From: Lolium rigidum
Taxonomy: Eukaryota > Streptophyta > Magnoliopsida > Poales > Poaceae
DNA: 64,000 nt
Direction of reading: 5' to 3'
NCBI RefSeq assembly: GCF_022539505.1
Contig: NC_061508.1
Location: 91,119,276-91,183,275, forward strand
The notes beneath the pieces were generated by a model. The model made no database searches and was not told the DNA's origin. It was given only the letters and a program-made list of their open reading frames with translations. Positions 41,967 to 52,518 of the stretch are shown piece by piece. The position numbers were made by a program, and so were the translations under genes. How positions within the stretch are numbered: position 1 is the stretch's first letter; each line of letters starts with the position of its first letter.

Positions 41967-43568
41967 CTATGCGATCGGGAGGTCAGCCGATATATTGACC
42001 GTTTTCTTCGGGTCATTGGGGTGCACCTGCAGTTTCTTGGCTTCCTTTGTAGCGTCGAACTCGTCGGATCTTACGTTTCGGTTGTCGGCTGGTGGTTGTG
42101 TATGATCTACTGCTGCGTCGATTGCGTTGAGTTTCTCCTTGGTGCCGAATTTCGAAGCGATCTTCTGAAACTCCCTATCACAGGTGTCTGACCGAGCAAA
42201 ACTCCCGTGAACGGTTATTGGGGTCCCGTTGTTGCCTGGCATCTTTAGCTTTAGGTACGCATAATGAGGTACGGCCATGAACTTGGCGAACGCTGGCCTG
42301 CCGAGGATGGCATGGTACTGGGATTCCCAGTCGACGACTTCGAACTCGATCTTTTCTTTCCTAAAATTGGTGGGCGTGCCGAAGACTACATCCAACGATG
42401 TTTTCCCAAGAGAATAAGCGGGTCGAGTCGGTATAATGCCATGGAATCCTGTATCGGATTCCTTCAGCATATCGACTGTTAAACCCATTGCTTTCATTGT
42501 GTTGGCAAATAGTAAATTTAGGCCGCTTCCTCCGTCCATGAATACTTTGCTCATGTTATACCCTCCGATCTGTGCCTCAAGGACTAGAGCTGCATGGCCG
42601 GGTCTAGGAACGGCTTTCGGGTGATCCGTTCTGTCGAAGGAGATGCTTTGTTCCGACCAGTTGATGAATTCGGGTGTGTCGACCATAGCGACATCTGCAT
42701 ACTTCACTTCCCGCGAGAATTTCTTGATTTCTCTTTTTGAAAAGCTGGTTTTATGAATCATGCTGACCTGCCCACGCGGCTCTGGGAATACCTCGGCTGG
42801 TGCATACTCGTCCTTCTCCATTGGTTCATATGGCTTCTGCACGTATGGCTCTGGCACGTACGGCTCTGCCCGATAGCTGTAGGATCTCGCTCTCTTCTCC
42901 ATCATGTGGACTCTTGATATAGCTTCACTCCTGAGGTCATCGCAGAACTGACGGATCTCCAAGAAGTGTCGGCAGTTCCTTAACAGGTGACTGGATTTCT
43001 CTCGACCATCCTTTGGGTCGAAATAGGAGTGGAGATAGCATGGTGCATCGAGTTGCTCCGTGGCCGTCAGGTGCGGCGAACGAGCGCGGCCATGGATCGA
43101 TTGCACGCCCTCCTGTTCCCGTTCGGACTGGCGAGGATGAGGCGCTGCACGTTCTTCTTCTCCATAGCATAATTCCCTTCGCCTTTTCTTCCTTGCTGTC
43201 GCGAGGTCAAAACTTCCTCGGCTGTTTCCATGCATGCTCCTGGGCGGAATTCCCGAAGTTGCTGCCAAGGTATCCTCTGCCGAAACCGAGGGCCCAAAAT
43301 CAGACGTATCGGTCGTTGGAAGACGAAGAAAGCCCTTGGGGTCGATGATAAAGTGGACGCCTCCAAAGGTAGTGGTCATGTTGTCACACGATTCCGTAGG
43401 AACCGAGTGCGAAGTTTTGAGGTGAGGTACGAACTCGAAAGATCCGCGGCGGATCGAATCCTTCGGGTTTGGGGGTGTTGGTGACTCAAGCACGAACGCT
43501 GCGAGATGTGACTCAGTGCTTGCCGATGCCTTGCCTTGTGCCGACGAGGCTTCCACGAACGGCGCCAA
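41967..43568 (-). CDS. Element C gag remnant and aspartic protease
   Basis: This 533-codon frame starts right beside the primer-binding site. Residues 1-150 are low-complexity and basic. A conventional Retrotrans_gag capsid core is not recognisable, and a gag-tail-like segment (DAPCYLHSYFDPKDG, LLRNCRHFLEI) follows almost at once, suggesting an internal deletion. The protease is at ~320-440 with the catalytic FMDGGSGLNLLF and the later HAILGRPAF. The frame ends at TAG 41,967, in frame with the RT ORF, so gag-protease-RT was one polyprotein. The gag loss would make C dependent on capsid from another copy. Confidence 0.82.
   Translation of the reverse strand: MAPFVEASSAQGKASASTESHLAAFVLESPTPPNPKDSIRRGSFEFVPHLKTSHSVPTESCDNMTTTFGGVHFIIDPKGFLRLPTTDTSDFGPSVSAEDTLAATSGIPPRSMHGNSRGSFDLATARKKRRRELCYGEEERAAPHPRQSEREQEGVQSIHGRARSPHLTATEQLDAPCYLHSYFDPKDGREKSSHLLRNCRHFLEIRQFCDDLRSEAISRVHMMEKRARSYSYRAEPYVPEPYVQKPYEPMEKDEYAPAEVFPEPRGQVSMIHKTSFSKREIKKFSREVKYADVAMVDTPEFINWSEQSISFDRTDHPKAVPRPGHAALVLEAQIGGYNMSKVFMDGGSGLNLLFANTMKAMGLTVDMLKESDTGFHGIIPTRPAYSLGKTSLDVVFGTPTNFRKEKIEFEVVDWESQYHAILGRPAFAKFMAVPHYAYLKLKMPGNNGTPITVHGSFARSDTCDREFQKIASKFGTKEKLNAIDAAVDHTQPPADNRNVRSDEFDATKEAKKLQVHPNDPKKTVNISADLPIA
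43550..43567 (-). promoter_or_regulatory. Primer-binding site of element C
   Basis: The minus strand reads TGGCGCCGTTCGTGGAAG two bases inside the 5' LTR. The first nine bases match the tRNA-Asp-type consensus and the remainder diverges. Confidence 0.65.
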
Positions 43569-43569
43569 T

Positions 43570-44114
43570 TGTCAAGGGTGCTCCTCGGCAATGCCCTCCG
43601 ATAGGGGCTTAGGGTTGATGGAATCCTGCAAGCTGACACGAGACATCGGTACATAGACAAGCGGGGAGAGCGATTTACCCAGGTTCGGGGCCCTCGATGA
43701 GGTAAAACCCTTACGTCCCTGCTCGTCCGTTCTTTGATTATGATGAAAACGAGGTTACAATGGGGTGCCGAATAGTTCGGCTGTGATCTCGTCGAGATGC
43801 TAGTAGCTAGGGTAACCTAGTTCTAAGCTTCTATCGGCTATTCTTGCTAAGATTGATTGTGTCCCTCGGCGAGGCCCTCTCCTGGCCTTTATATAGGAGG
43901 CCGGGTCTCAAGGGTCCTACCCGAGGACGACTAGGTTCACGGTAGATCGGATCTAATCTTTCCTTGTTTGTCCGTTTCCCGATCTTGTCCGCCAAGGAAT
44001 CTTCTGACGCACCGGCCTAGTGGCCCATCTCGCCTTCTGGTAGCTTCATGGGCCTCCAACTTGTCAATATCAGATAGGGCAATACTGGTTACCCGAAGGG
44101 TAATGCCCACGTCA
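43570..44114 (-). repeat. 5' LTR of element C
   Basis: Runs TGTCAAGGGTGC to CACGTCA on the plus strand. The minus-strand TATATAAAG box is at ~43,888-43,895. It is followed directly by the CCAGG duplication and the restored LINE ORF1 frame. Confidence 0.93.
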
Positions 44115-44119
44115 CCAGG

Positions 44120-46845
44120 TGATTGGTAGGCCTGCACCTTTGGAGGACGGGCCGCGGCCCGCTTCTTCGGCCTCGCGTGCGGATGGCTCCCACGTGTCCC
44201 TAGGGTTGGGATCGACGGTGGAGATCGGCTCCGAGGGCAAGACTTGCAACTGGGACGCTTCTACCCCTCCGCCGCCAGGATTTAAGTGGCTCTGGCTTCG
44301 GGCTGGAACCCTAGATCCAGACCTTGGCTTCCCCGCTCCCAGTCGAGACGTCCGCAGGAACCGCCGCCACGCCAATACCCTCCTCCCATCCACCGATCCC
44401 ACCTCCGGGGCGCGCACCTGGTCCTTGGTTCCCATCGATCGGGAGCGTAGCTACAGGGGCAAGCGCCCTTTCGACGCCATCGACGACCACCGCGAGAGAT
44501 CCAGAGACCGTGAGCTCCGTCAGCGCCTTGAGAGAGAAGAAGAAGAACACCGGCGCCAACAGGCGCACCGTGACCAAGCCAGGGACAGAGAGCGTTCAAG
44601 CTACAACCAACAACGCCGCTCAGAACATCAGCAGTACCCTCCTCCACCGCCGCCACGTCCCCCATCTGGGCCGCGAGGGCGCGACCAGGTCCGGGGAGGA
44701 CAGAAGAGACACCCACGGGCGCCTAGGATCCCGCAGGGGCCGGGTCCGATCGTGGCTGCTCCTGGTCTGGCGGCTGGAGGGTCCAGTAGCACCCCCATCC
44801 AGGATGCAACCCACATCACGTGCTACAATTGCGGGAATCAAGGGCACGTTCAGGCGGAATGTACCACAGAAGCCTTCTGTGTGAAATGCAAGAAGCATGG
44901 CCACCCTACAACGATGTGTGCGTCCTTCTCTAAGTGCCTGGAGCCCTTTTGGGCAGGATTTGGAGGAAATCGAAAGGGCTTCGTCTGCTGCGAGGTGCCC
45001 GACGACGAGATGTACCAACCGGCCACCAACTCTGCGCTGATAATCCTTGAGAAAGAGGGCCTCAATGAAGAGCAGCTCGAAGATGAACTTAAAGATCTGG
45101 TAGATGATAGCTGGGCGTGGCAGGTCTGCAAGCTCAATGGGACAGACTACTCTGTTATCTTCCCCTCCAAAGAGAGCCTGCGCATGGCGATTCGGGGCGG
45201 CGGCATCACTCTTCCTTTGAGCAAAACCAAGGCCATCGTCTCGATCCCCACGGACGATCCGCTGGTGGTGGAGAAGCTGGAAGAGGTGTGGGTTCACCTC
45301 ATCGGCGTGCCCCCTCCCTTGCGACGCGCAGACCGCCTCCTCCTTAGCACCCGTGAGGTGGGTAGACCTATTGCTGTGGACGTGGAGTCCCTCGAGCACC
45401 CCAATGGCCCCATCAAGATGTCGTTTGGCTGCCAAGCCCCTGTGCAACTGCAAGAACACATCACCTTGTTTGTCAACATGCAAGGTTTCAGGGTCCGCAT
45501 TGTTCCAATCAACAGGGATCGTGCGGAAGATACAAATCATGACCCTCCTTCTCCGCCGGCCAAGAACGGAGAGGAGGACAAGGACGAAGACCAAGAAGAA
45601 ACGGACGAGGACAGGTGGGATCAAAGACGCAAGAAACACTCTGACAAGACCAAGAGCACCCCGGCGTCGGCCCCGGCCGGAGGAAATGAAGGTTTTGCGA
45701 GAAAATCTGTCCCGCTGGCGGTCACGGACGGACCTCGCTCACCGCCAGCCCTCTGCTCCAAGGATATCCACCAGCAGAAGATCACGCTCCCTGCCTCTGC
45801 CTTCAGCCAGTACGACTCGAACCTTACGGCCCAAGGAGACATCTTCCCCACTGTGGCCAACATGATCAAGCAAGTGCTGGCGTCTCCACCGGTCTCGTCC
45901 CCTCGGCGCTCGGGTTTGGAGCAATTGCAGCTCTCTACCTCCATGTCCTCCCTCAACGAAGAAACCGACGAAGGACAATCGTACCTGACGCCAGGGAAGG
46001 CTTTGTCCTTAGGCGCGGAAGAAAAAACTGAGATCGGCTGGCAGAGCCCGGCTTCGGGGGAATCCGCCGCTTCTGCGCTGCGTGCTAGCGAGAGACGCAG
46101 CAAGAGCAATCACGACCGTCCCTCCAGGAAACTCATGCTGGAAGCTGCTGGGTCACAGCTCTTCGCGGAGGAGATTGACCATTCCGGGAAAGAAACGATG
46201 AAGACCTCGCTCCACCAAGCCCCTGCCATCAAGGATTCTACCTCGACCGCACAGGCCCTCCTGGACGAATGCCCCATACCGGCCCTGGGGGCGACGGTGG
46301 CACGGGCGCCCCGCTCCAAGGCGAATCCCACCGAAGCTGTAAGGAAGAGCGCCCGCAGTGCGGGTGTTGCTGATGAACCTGTGCTGGCCAGAGCCATCCG
46401 TCTCGCCTCGGACAAGAACGGCTCTACCTCCGCCACTCCAGGTAATCCCGAACCATCCAACTTTACTGCTTTCCAATCTGTTCCTATCGATAAGCTGCTC
46501 TCAGTGGCACAAGATAGCTGTGTAATTTTCCCCTCCGCCTCCCTGGGCCCTCCCGAGAAGATTATTTCCTTGATACAAGCAAGGGAGCTTGCTCAAGCAG
46601 ATCTGGCAGAGGCTAGACACAGAGCTGAGATCGAGACGGCCAAGGTTCAGGCTGCAGCGGCGGCTGCGGAGAAAGAGCCCGTGGTACCACAAGAAGGGCT
46701 TGTGGTACAAAGCGGGGAGGACATCCGCGACTCAAGTAACAAGGCCAATCCAGCTAAAAAGAGGAAGGTAACCAAGAAACAATATCCGGTCGGCCCAAGA
46801 CCGCTAACCCGCCAAGCACGGGCTCAAGGAAGAGTTTCCAAATGA
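44120..46845 (+). CDS. LINE ORF1, main part: nucleic-acid-binding gag-like protein
   Basis: About 908 codons continue from 26,771. A basic, Arg/Glu-rich stretch (residues ~110-175 of this part) precedes two zinc knuckles, CYNCGNQGHVQAEC and CVKCKKHGHPTTMC (nt ~44,821-44,925). A DUF4283-like RNA-binding fold follows (~300-460, with SVIFPSKESLR and VWVHLIGVPP). Then come a low-complexity acidic/Ser region and an Ala/Glu coiled coil near 46,560-46,680. The C-terminus has a basic cluster AKKRKVTKKQ that looks like a nuclear localisation signal. ORF1 should coat LINE RNA. Its stop overlaps the ORF2 start in ATGA (46,842-46,845). The knuckles-before-DUF4283 order fits grass L1 as I know it. The whole ORF1 is 1,122 residues. 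Confidence 0.9.
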
Positions 46846-49800
46846 GATGCCTCTTCTGGAATATTCGAGGGTTCGGTCGTAGGGGGCGACGAACTCTTTT
46901 GAAGGATTACCTCCGCGATCACAACATTGATATAGTGCTTCTTCAGGAAACCATTAAGCAGGATTTCACTGACTTGGAATTGCGCAGCTTGGAGGTCGGC
47001 GACAAGTTCTTTTGGTGCTGGCTCCCGGCTAACGGGCACTCCGGGGGAATGCTCATGGGTGTCCGTGACAGTACCTTTGAAGTGGGAGTGGTAGATATGG
47101 GCCAATTCTATCTTAGTACCTCCATTTTGCATCGGGCGACCAAGCGAATTCTGACGATCATTGGTATATATGGCCCTGCGGATCATCGGCGATCCAGGGC
47201 CTTCCTTGAGGAGGTCACAGCCAAGGTGGCTAGAACCAATACTTCCCTTCTCATGGGCGGAGATTTCAACCTCATCCGTGCAGCGTGTGACAAGAACAAC
47301 GACCATCTCAACTGGAGGCTCATTGACCTATTCAATGAACACATTGCTGCTTGGGCTCTTAGGGAGATTCCGCGCTCCGGAGCCCGGTTTACTTGGACAA
47401 ACCGCCAGCTCAACCCTGTCCGCTCGGTCCTCGATCGAGTTTTTATTTCGCCAACCATGGAAAGTTTCTTTCCTTTATGCACGCTTTCAGCTGAGACGAG
47501 CTTGGGCTCCGATCATACCCCGCTCATCTTTAACTCCGGGGAAGGGCTGCCGGATCGAAGTAGCCGCTTCTTCTTCGAAACTGGGTGGTTCGAACGTCAG
47601 GAGTTCCTCCCCATGCTTCAAAACACCTGGTGCAATCTCTCCTCCAAAGTGGGAGGTCGTGATATCATAGACTGGTGGCAGTTTATGTCTGGTTCCCTGC
47701 GTCAACACCTTCGGGGTTGGGCCCGAAACCTGCGAGTGGACAGCAAACAAGAGAAAGAGAACCTGATGGCCCAAATTATGCAGCTTGACGTACGAGCGGA
47801 TACTACGGCCTGGTTGAGGAGGAGTGGGCACAAAGATACTATCTCGAAGACCAACTCCTGCAAATCGTTAGTTCGGAGGAGGAATATTGGCGCCAAAGAG
47901 GAAGGGTCAAATGGGCACTCCAAGGTGATGCGAATACGGCTTATTTTCACGCGGTGGCCAACGGTAGGAGAAGAAAATGTACGATTTCTTCTCTCAACCT
48001 TGGGAACGAAACCACCAACGACCCCAGGAAGATTCAAACGGCGATTTACGAGTTCTACCGTGACCTTCTCGGATCGGCAGGGAGCCGTTCCTGTGGTCTG
48101 TCTCCTAGGACTTGGCCACCCACTGCTCAAGTATCAACTGATGATAACAACCAGCTCATGATCACCTTCTCGGAGGAGGAGTTGGAGTCTATCGTTCGGG
48201 AGATGAAATCCGATACGGCTCCTGGCCCTGACGGCTTCCCTGTGCTTTTCTTCAAACGCTTCTGGCCCAATGTCAGACTCGGGGTACTCCACATCCTTAA
48301 CGATTTCATGCTCGGTCGCATTGATATCTCCCGGCTGAACTTCGCCATCCTTACCTTAATACCCAAAGTCCCTGGGGCGGACTTAGTCTCGCAGTTTCGT
48401 CCAATCGCTCTCATCAACGTGATTTTCAAAATCGTCTCCAAGGCGTTTGCGTACCGTCTAGACCCCATTGCTCATAAGACGATAAGTCTCAATCAAACGG
48501 CCTTCATTAAAGGGAGAAACTTGCTTGAAGGACCGCTGGCGCTTATTGAAATTGTTCATGAGCTGCGCTCCAAAAAGCTAGGAGGTATCCTCCTCAAGCT
48601 TGATTTCGAGAAGGCTTACGACCGGGTCAACTGGGACTTCCTGGAGGAAGTGCTTCGGTGCAAAGGGTTTGAAGAAGCTTATATCCACAGAGTGTTGCAA
48701 CTTGTCTCCGGTGGACAAACCGCCATCTCCATTAACGGCGTTATAGGCCCATACTTCAGGAACAAAAGAGGGGTACGCCAGGGGGATCCGCTATCTCCTC
48801 TCCTGTTTAATTTCATTGGCGAGGCTCTATCTGGTATTCTCTCTGTCGCGGGGGCGGCAGGCCACTTACAGGGGGTGGTCCCCCACTTGATTCCTGGTGG
48901 GATCTCCCACCTCCAGTACGCGGACGATACGCTCATCCTCATCCAAAACTCGGAGGAAAACATCGCCAACCTCAAATTTCTGCTGATGTGCTTTGAAGAC
49001 ATGTCAGGCCTGAAGATCAACTATCATAAGAGTGAAGTAATCGTGATGGGCCAACCCCCAGAAGAACAACAGCGTATTGCGAATAAGTTTAATTGCAAAC
49101 GGGGAGCCTTCCCTTTTATGTATTTGGGGCTCCCTATCTCGGACAGAAAGCTCCGCCTGGAACAATGGCTGTTTTTGGTACGCAAGCTCGCAGGTAGAAC
49201 TGAACCGTGGTTGAGTAAACTCCTCACTTCCGGGGGCAGATTGATTTTGGCAAACGCTTGCCTGGACAGTATTCCCATCTTCGCCATGGGCCTCTTTCTC
49301 CTGCATGACGGGATTCATGCTAGATTCGACTCGCATCGCTCCAAGTTCTTCTGGGAAGGAGCGGGCAATAAACGCAAGTACCATATGGTTAACTGGCCTT
49401 CGGTTTGCCGGACGAAATCTTCGGGGGGTTTAGGCATGCTTAACTCCAAAAAGATGAACATTGCCCTTCTGTCCAAATGGATATGGAAGCTTTACCAGGA
49501 AGAGGCTTCGATCTGGGCGAAGATCATTAGAGCCAAATATCGCGACGCCGATAATCTGTTCGAGGGCTCAGGGCAAGGGGCCTCGCAATTTTGGAAAAGC
49601 TTGCATAAAATTAAGCATTTCTTCAAGCTTGGTGCGAAACACATCATTGGGGATGGTCGACGCACGTTTTTCTGGACCGACTGGTGGTGCAGTGACCAAC
49701 CCATCAAAGAACGCTTCCCTGATCTTTTTAACATATGTGATAATCCTAACCTTTCGGTGGCTGAGGCCCTGGAAACTGGGGAGCTCTACATCACCTTCCG

Positions 49801-50500
49801 GCGCTCCCTTAGTCCGGAAGGAAGGCGGCAGTGGATAGACCTTGGGACTCTGGTGGAGCCCTTCACCCTCTCTAGCGCTAAGGACAAGGTGACCTGGCAC
49901 TTAGAACCCTCGGGTACTTTCTCGGTGCAATCGCTGTACGCCAAGCTCTCGCAAGGGGCGACGGTGGCGCATCATAAGGATGTTTGGTCAGCCAAGGTGC
50001 CCCTGAGGATCAAGATTTTCGCTTGGCAGCTCATCATTGATAGATTACCATCAAGCCAACAGATTGCGACTCGCCATGGCCCTGCCTCGGGCAATTGCGC
50101 CCTTTGCGGACAGTTGGAAGATGCTGGGCACATCTTCTTCTCTTGCTCCCTCGCTAGGTTTGCTTGGAGCGCCGTAAGACAGATTCTCCGTCGTAATGCT
50201 TGGAACCCAGGGAATTTCCCACAATTTCATGCCATTCTCTCCAGCCTTGCGGGAAGGGTCCGTAGGCTAGTCTGGTGTCTTTTTCTTGCCCAATCGTGGG
50301 CGCTGTGAAACATTCGTAATAAACTTACTCTTGAAAAAAAAGTCATTAACCATCCCGCTAATGTGATTTTCAAAACTGCCCTTTTTCTACAGCTTTGGAG
50401 CGGCATGGCCAAGACAGGCGATCGGGAGGGCCTCCGGTGGCTGGAGAACAAGCTAAGGGAGCTGTACGCCGCCGTGAGACCAAATCACTCAAGCCATTGA
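46842..50500 (+). CDS. LINE ORF2: endonuclease, reverse transcriptase, zf-RVT (one frameshift, one stop)
   Basis: It begins MRCLFWNIRGFG in the ATGA overlap with ORF1. The APE-type endonuclease (residues ~1-220) has WNIRG, QET, YGP, GGDFN, FTWTN, LDRVF and SDHTPL, so all expected catalytic positions are present. The RT (~430-720) has APGPDGFP, FRPIAL, FIKGRN, LDFEKAYDRVNW, GVRQGDPLSPLLF and QYADDTLIL. A zf-RVT domain follows with KIFAWQL and CALCG...HIFFSC. A one-base deletion near 47,805 shifts frame from 46,842 to that of 47,954. TGA at 50,306 replaces the Trp of the usual ALWNIRNKL, and the frame then stays open to TGA at 50,498. The repaired length would be ~1,219 codons. The product would nick DNA and prime reverse transcription of LINE RNA. 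Confidence 0.95.
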
Positions 50501-51654
50501 AGATGAAGTAGTCAGGCTTGCGGAGTTGCTTTTGCCTGTGTCCCTTCTGTCGATGTCTGGTTGGACTTATGTGTTGTTACATCGTCTTATGGTTTCTCCT
50601 TGGCTAAGCTGTATGCCGCAGCGTTTGTAAAACTGGTTAAACCTTTGGGCTTTATTAATTTAAAGTCGGGCATGTTATTGCCTTTTATCTAAAAAAAAAA
50701 AGTTTGTACTACTGACCTGGAACAAATATATTGGACCAAAGAGGATATGTAGACTTCCAAATGGCTATTTTCAGATCTCATAGGAAGAAGTAATTCACGT
50801 ATGAAAAAGGAGTAATATCTGAAGCGGAGCCCCGTAGTCCCTGGCCATATGCATGTCCACAAGAAGACGTTTTTCTTTTCTTGAGCTTTGGACAATCGGT
50901 GTTTGCTGGTTTTCTTTACGTTACCGATCGGATTATGAGGTCGTTAGTATGGATGACTCCTGTCCTGGCCAAGAGACGGCCCACGGGCCCAGCGTCGATT
51001 GGTTTCCTGTTTGGCTTGGTCGATTGGTTTTCTGTTCGGCCTGGGTGTTTCTCGGATCGGGATTACCGTGTTGTTCAGTTTTTCTTCACTCAGACGTACG
51101 ACGTACCAGACCTCTAGCAATTTAATGAGGACTAATTAAATGCTCGTGCCTTGCCACGGGTACTTAAGTTATTTTGTTCAACGCCCGTGTAAATATAGTG
51201 CATATAATTTTTTGGTGATATATGAAAGAAAATACTATATTAATCATGATTTCAAATTTCAAACCACTTTCGCCAAGGCCCAAGGGCAACAACATAAATT
51301 ATCGTTTCACAGCACACTTCTGTTTCATATTGATTTTGCTCTTTGATGTTGGTTCGTACATGGACTAACAATTCGTGTATAGATCACACGACATGTTTTG
51401 CAGTCACATGTGTCACTCGCTGCTATCAGCCCGTGTTTTCTGCAAGTCTAGCAAATCGATGGTCATCATATATATGCAGCCAAAGCAAAGAAAAGGTTCA
51501 TTATACATGCAATGCGTTCAGCAATTGTATTATGCAACAAACCTGCTATTCAACGGCATGCTCGAAATCTCTCTTCCCATGATGGAATTCATGCATCAGA
51601 CTCGATCCGTTGTTTAGCCTCGGCTGCACAGGCAAGGAGAGATGATGCGAGACT

Positions 51655-51700
51655 AATCATCCATGTTGATAGTTTCAAAAAAAAAATCATCCATGTTGAT
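51655..51700 (+). mobile_element. 14-nt A-tailed micro-insertion with 16-bp target duplication
   Basis: AATCATCCATGTTGAT at 51,655-51,670 and 51,685-51,700 brackets AGTTTCAAAAAAAA. The geometry is that of a LINE insertion truncated to little more than its tail. Confidence 0.65.
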
Positions 51701-52095
51701 TGTGGAAAGTCAGTACTCTGAATTAGGATCTACAACTGGAAAATATAGGGAGCATAGAGAATTTGAAAATATGGGTCCGCAACGGAAGAAAGGAAATATA
51801 CTAATTCTGCAATAGAATATATAATTGAAATAATACAATATATTCATACACTTTTTGTCTCCAGTAATCACCAGCAATAACTTGACGATACATTGCGAAT
51901 ACGTACAACCCTGATGCAATCATTAATTAACAAGAATCTCACCTATTATTGCTTTATATCATTGCCACTGGAGGATCAGAGGCAGATCATGTATAAGCCT
52001 CAGACTCCGTGACTCACACCCGTAAAACAAGACATAGAATACAATTTATCTCTCAATCTTTAGAATCTACCTTGTTCTCCTTGTATACATGGAAA

Positions 52096-52139
52096 ATGAG
52101 AAGCTTACCCCTTTTTTTACCGAGATGAGAAGCTTACCC
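52096..52139 (-). mobile_element. 14-nt A-tailed micro-insertion with 15-bp target duplication
   Basis: ATGAGAAGCTTACCC at 52,096-52,110 and 52,125-52,139 brackets CTTTTTTTACCGAG, which on the minus strand ends in an A-run. Same geometry as 51,655-51,700, opposite orientation. Confidence 0.62.
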
Positions 52140-52518
52140 TGAGCCCCTACTCTGCATAACACCAAGATTTTTGTACAAAGGATCAGCAAACATCACTCAA
52201 AAGCAAACATTTGTTAATTTCTCCATTGCCTCGTGCCCTCAACCAAATTCTAGATTGTAGAGAAGTTATAGAAAATAAATGTCAGTTTCTTTCATTCTTT
52301 CTTGATGGAACAAACAAACGTATACTCTTCTCCCATTACGAACAAAATAGGATTATGTGTATGCATTAATGATGAACAATCTCGATCTGCTCACGGATCC
52401 TTATCCTAGCCAATATTTTAGTTGTAGTCCGCAACCTGCATACAGATATGAGAACTTCTGTCATTGATGCATGATCGTTTAACCAATGAAAAATTGTACG
52501 AGAGCTTAGTTCAGTACA

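Larger units (their letters stand above)
26772..44114 (-). mobile_element. Element C: Tat-lineage gypsy retrotransposon with antisense gene
   Basis: LTRs of ~546 bp (26,772-27,318 and 43,570-44,114; TGTC...GTCA) are flanked by CCAGG (26,767-26,771 and 44,115-44,119). Pol lies on the minus strand from 43,568 to 38,703. A gene with introns lies on the plus strand between pol and the 3' LTR (28,328-38,197). A second, archaeal-type RNase H follows the normal one. Dual RNase H plus an antisense gene is characteristic of the Tat group (RIRE2, Grande, Retand relatives). Element D sits inside. Two stops, frameshifts in the integrase region and a missing capsid core make this copy defective. Confidence 0.93.
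26122..50700 (+). mobile_element. L1-type LINE, split by gypsy element C
   Basis: ORF1 and ORF2 of a plant L1 are followed by a short 3' UTR and an A-tract (50,691-50,701). The duplication AAAAAGTTTGTAC occurs at 26,109-26,121 and 50,697-50,709. The 5' end lies only 7 bp before the ORF1 ATG, so the 5' UTR is missing. Element C (26,772-44,114) interrupts ORF1. Without C the LINE is ~7.2 kb, close to full length. Coding damage is limited to one frameshift and one stop in ORF2. Confidence 0.93.
50710..52518. other. Non-coding DNA downstream of the LINE, with two micro-insertions
   Basis: AT-rich sequence without a supportable ORF. It contains ATTAAATGCTCGTGC near 51,138 and two 14-nt inserts flanked by 15-16-bp repeats (51,655-51,700 and 52,096-52,139). 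It is continuous with 25,688-26,108, the LINE's left flank. Confidence 0.6.

Noticed and set aside
44620..45639. 339-codon minus-strand ORF
   Set aside because: It lies fully antisense to LINE ORF1, which has zinc knuckles and the correct context; GC-rich codon use opens the shadow frame.
25690..51160. Shared word ATGCTCGTGC at ~25,696 and ~51,140
   Set aside because: It looks like a common grass repeat terminus, but I could not define an element, ends or duplication at either place.
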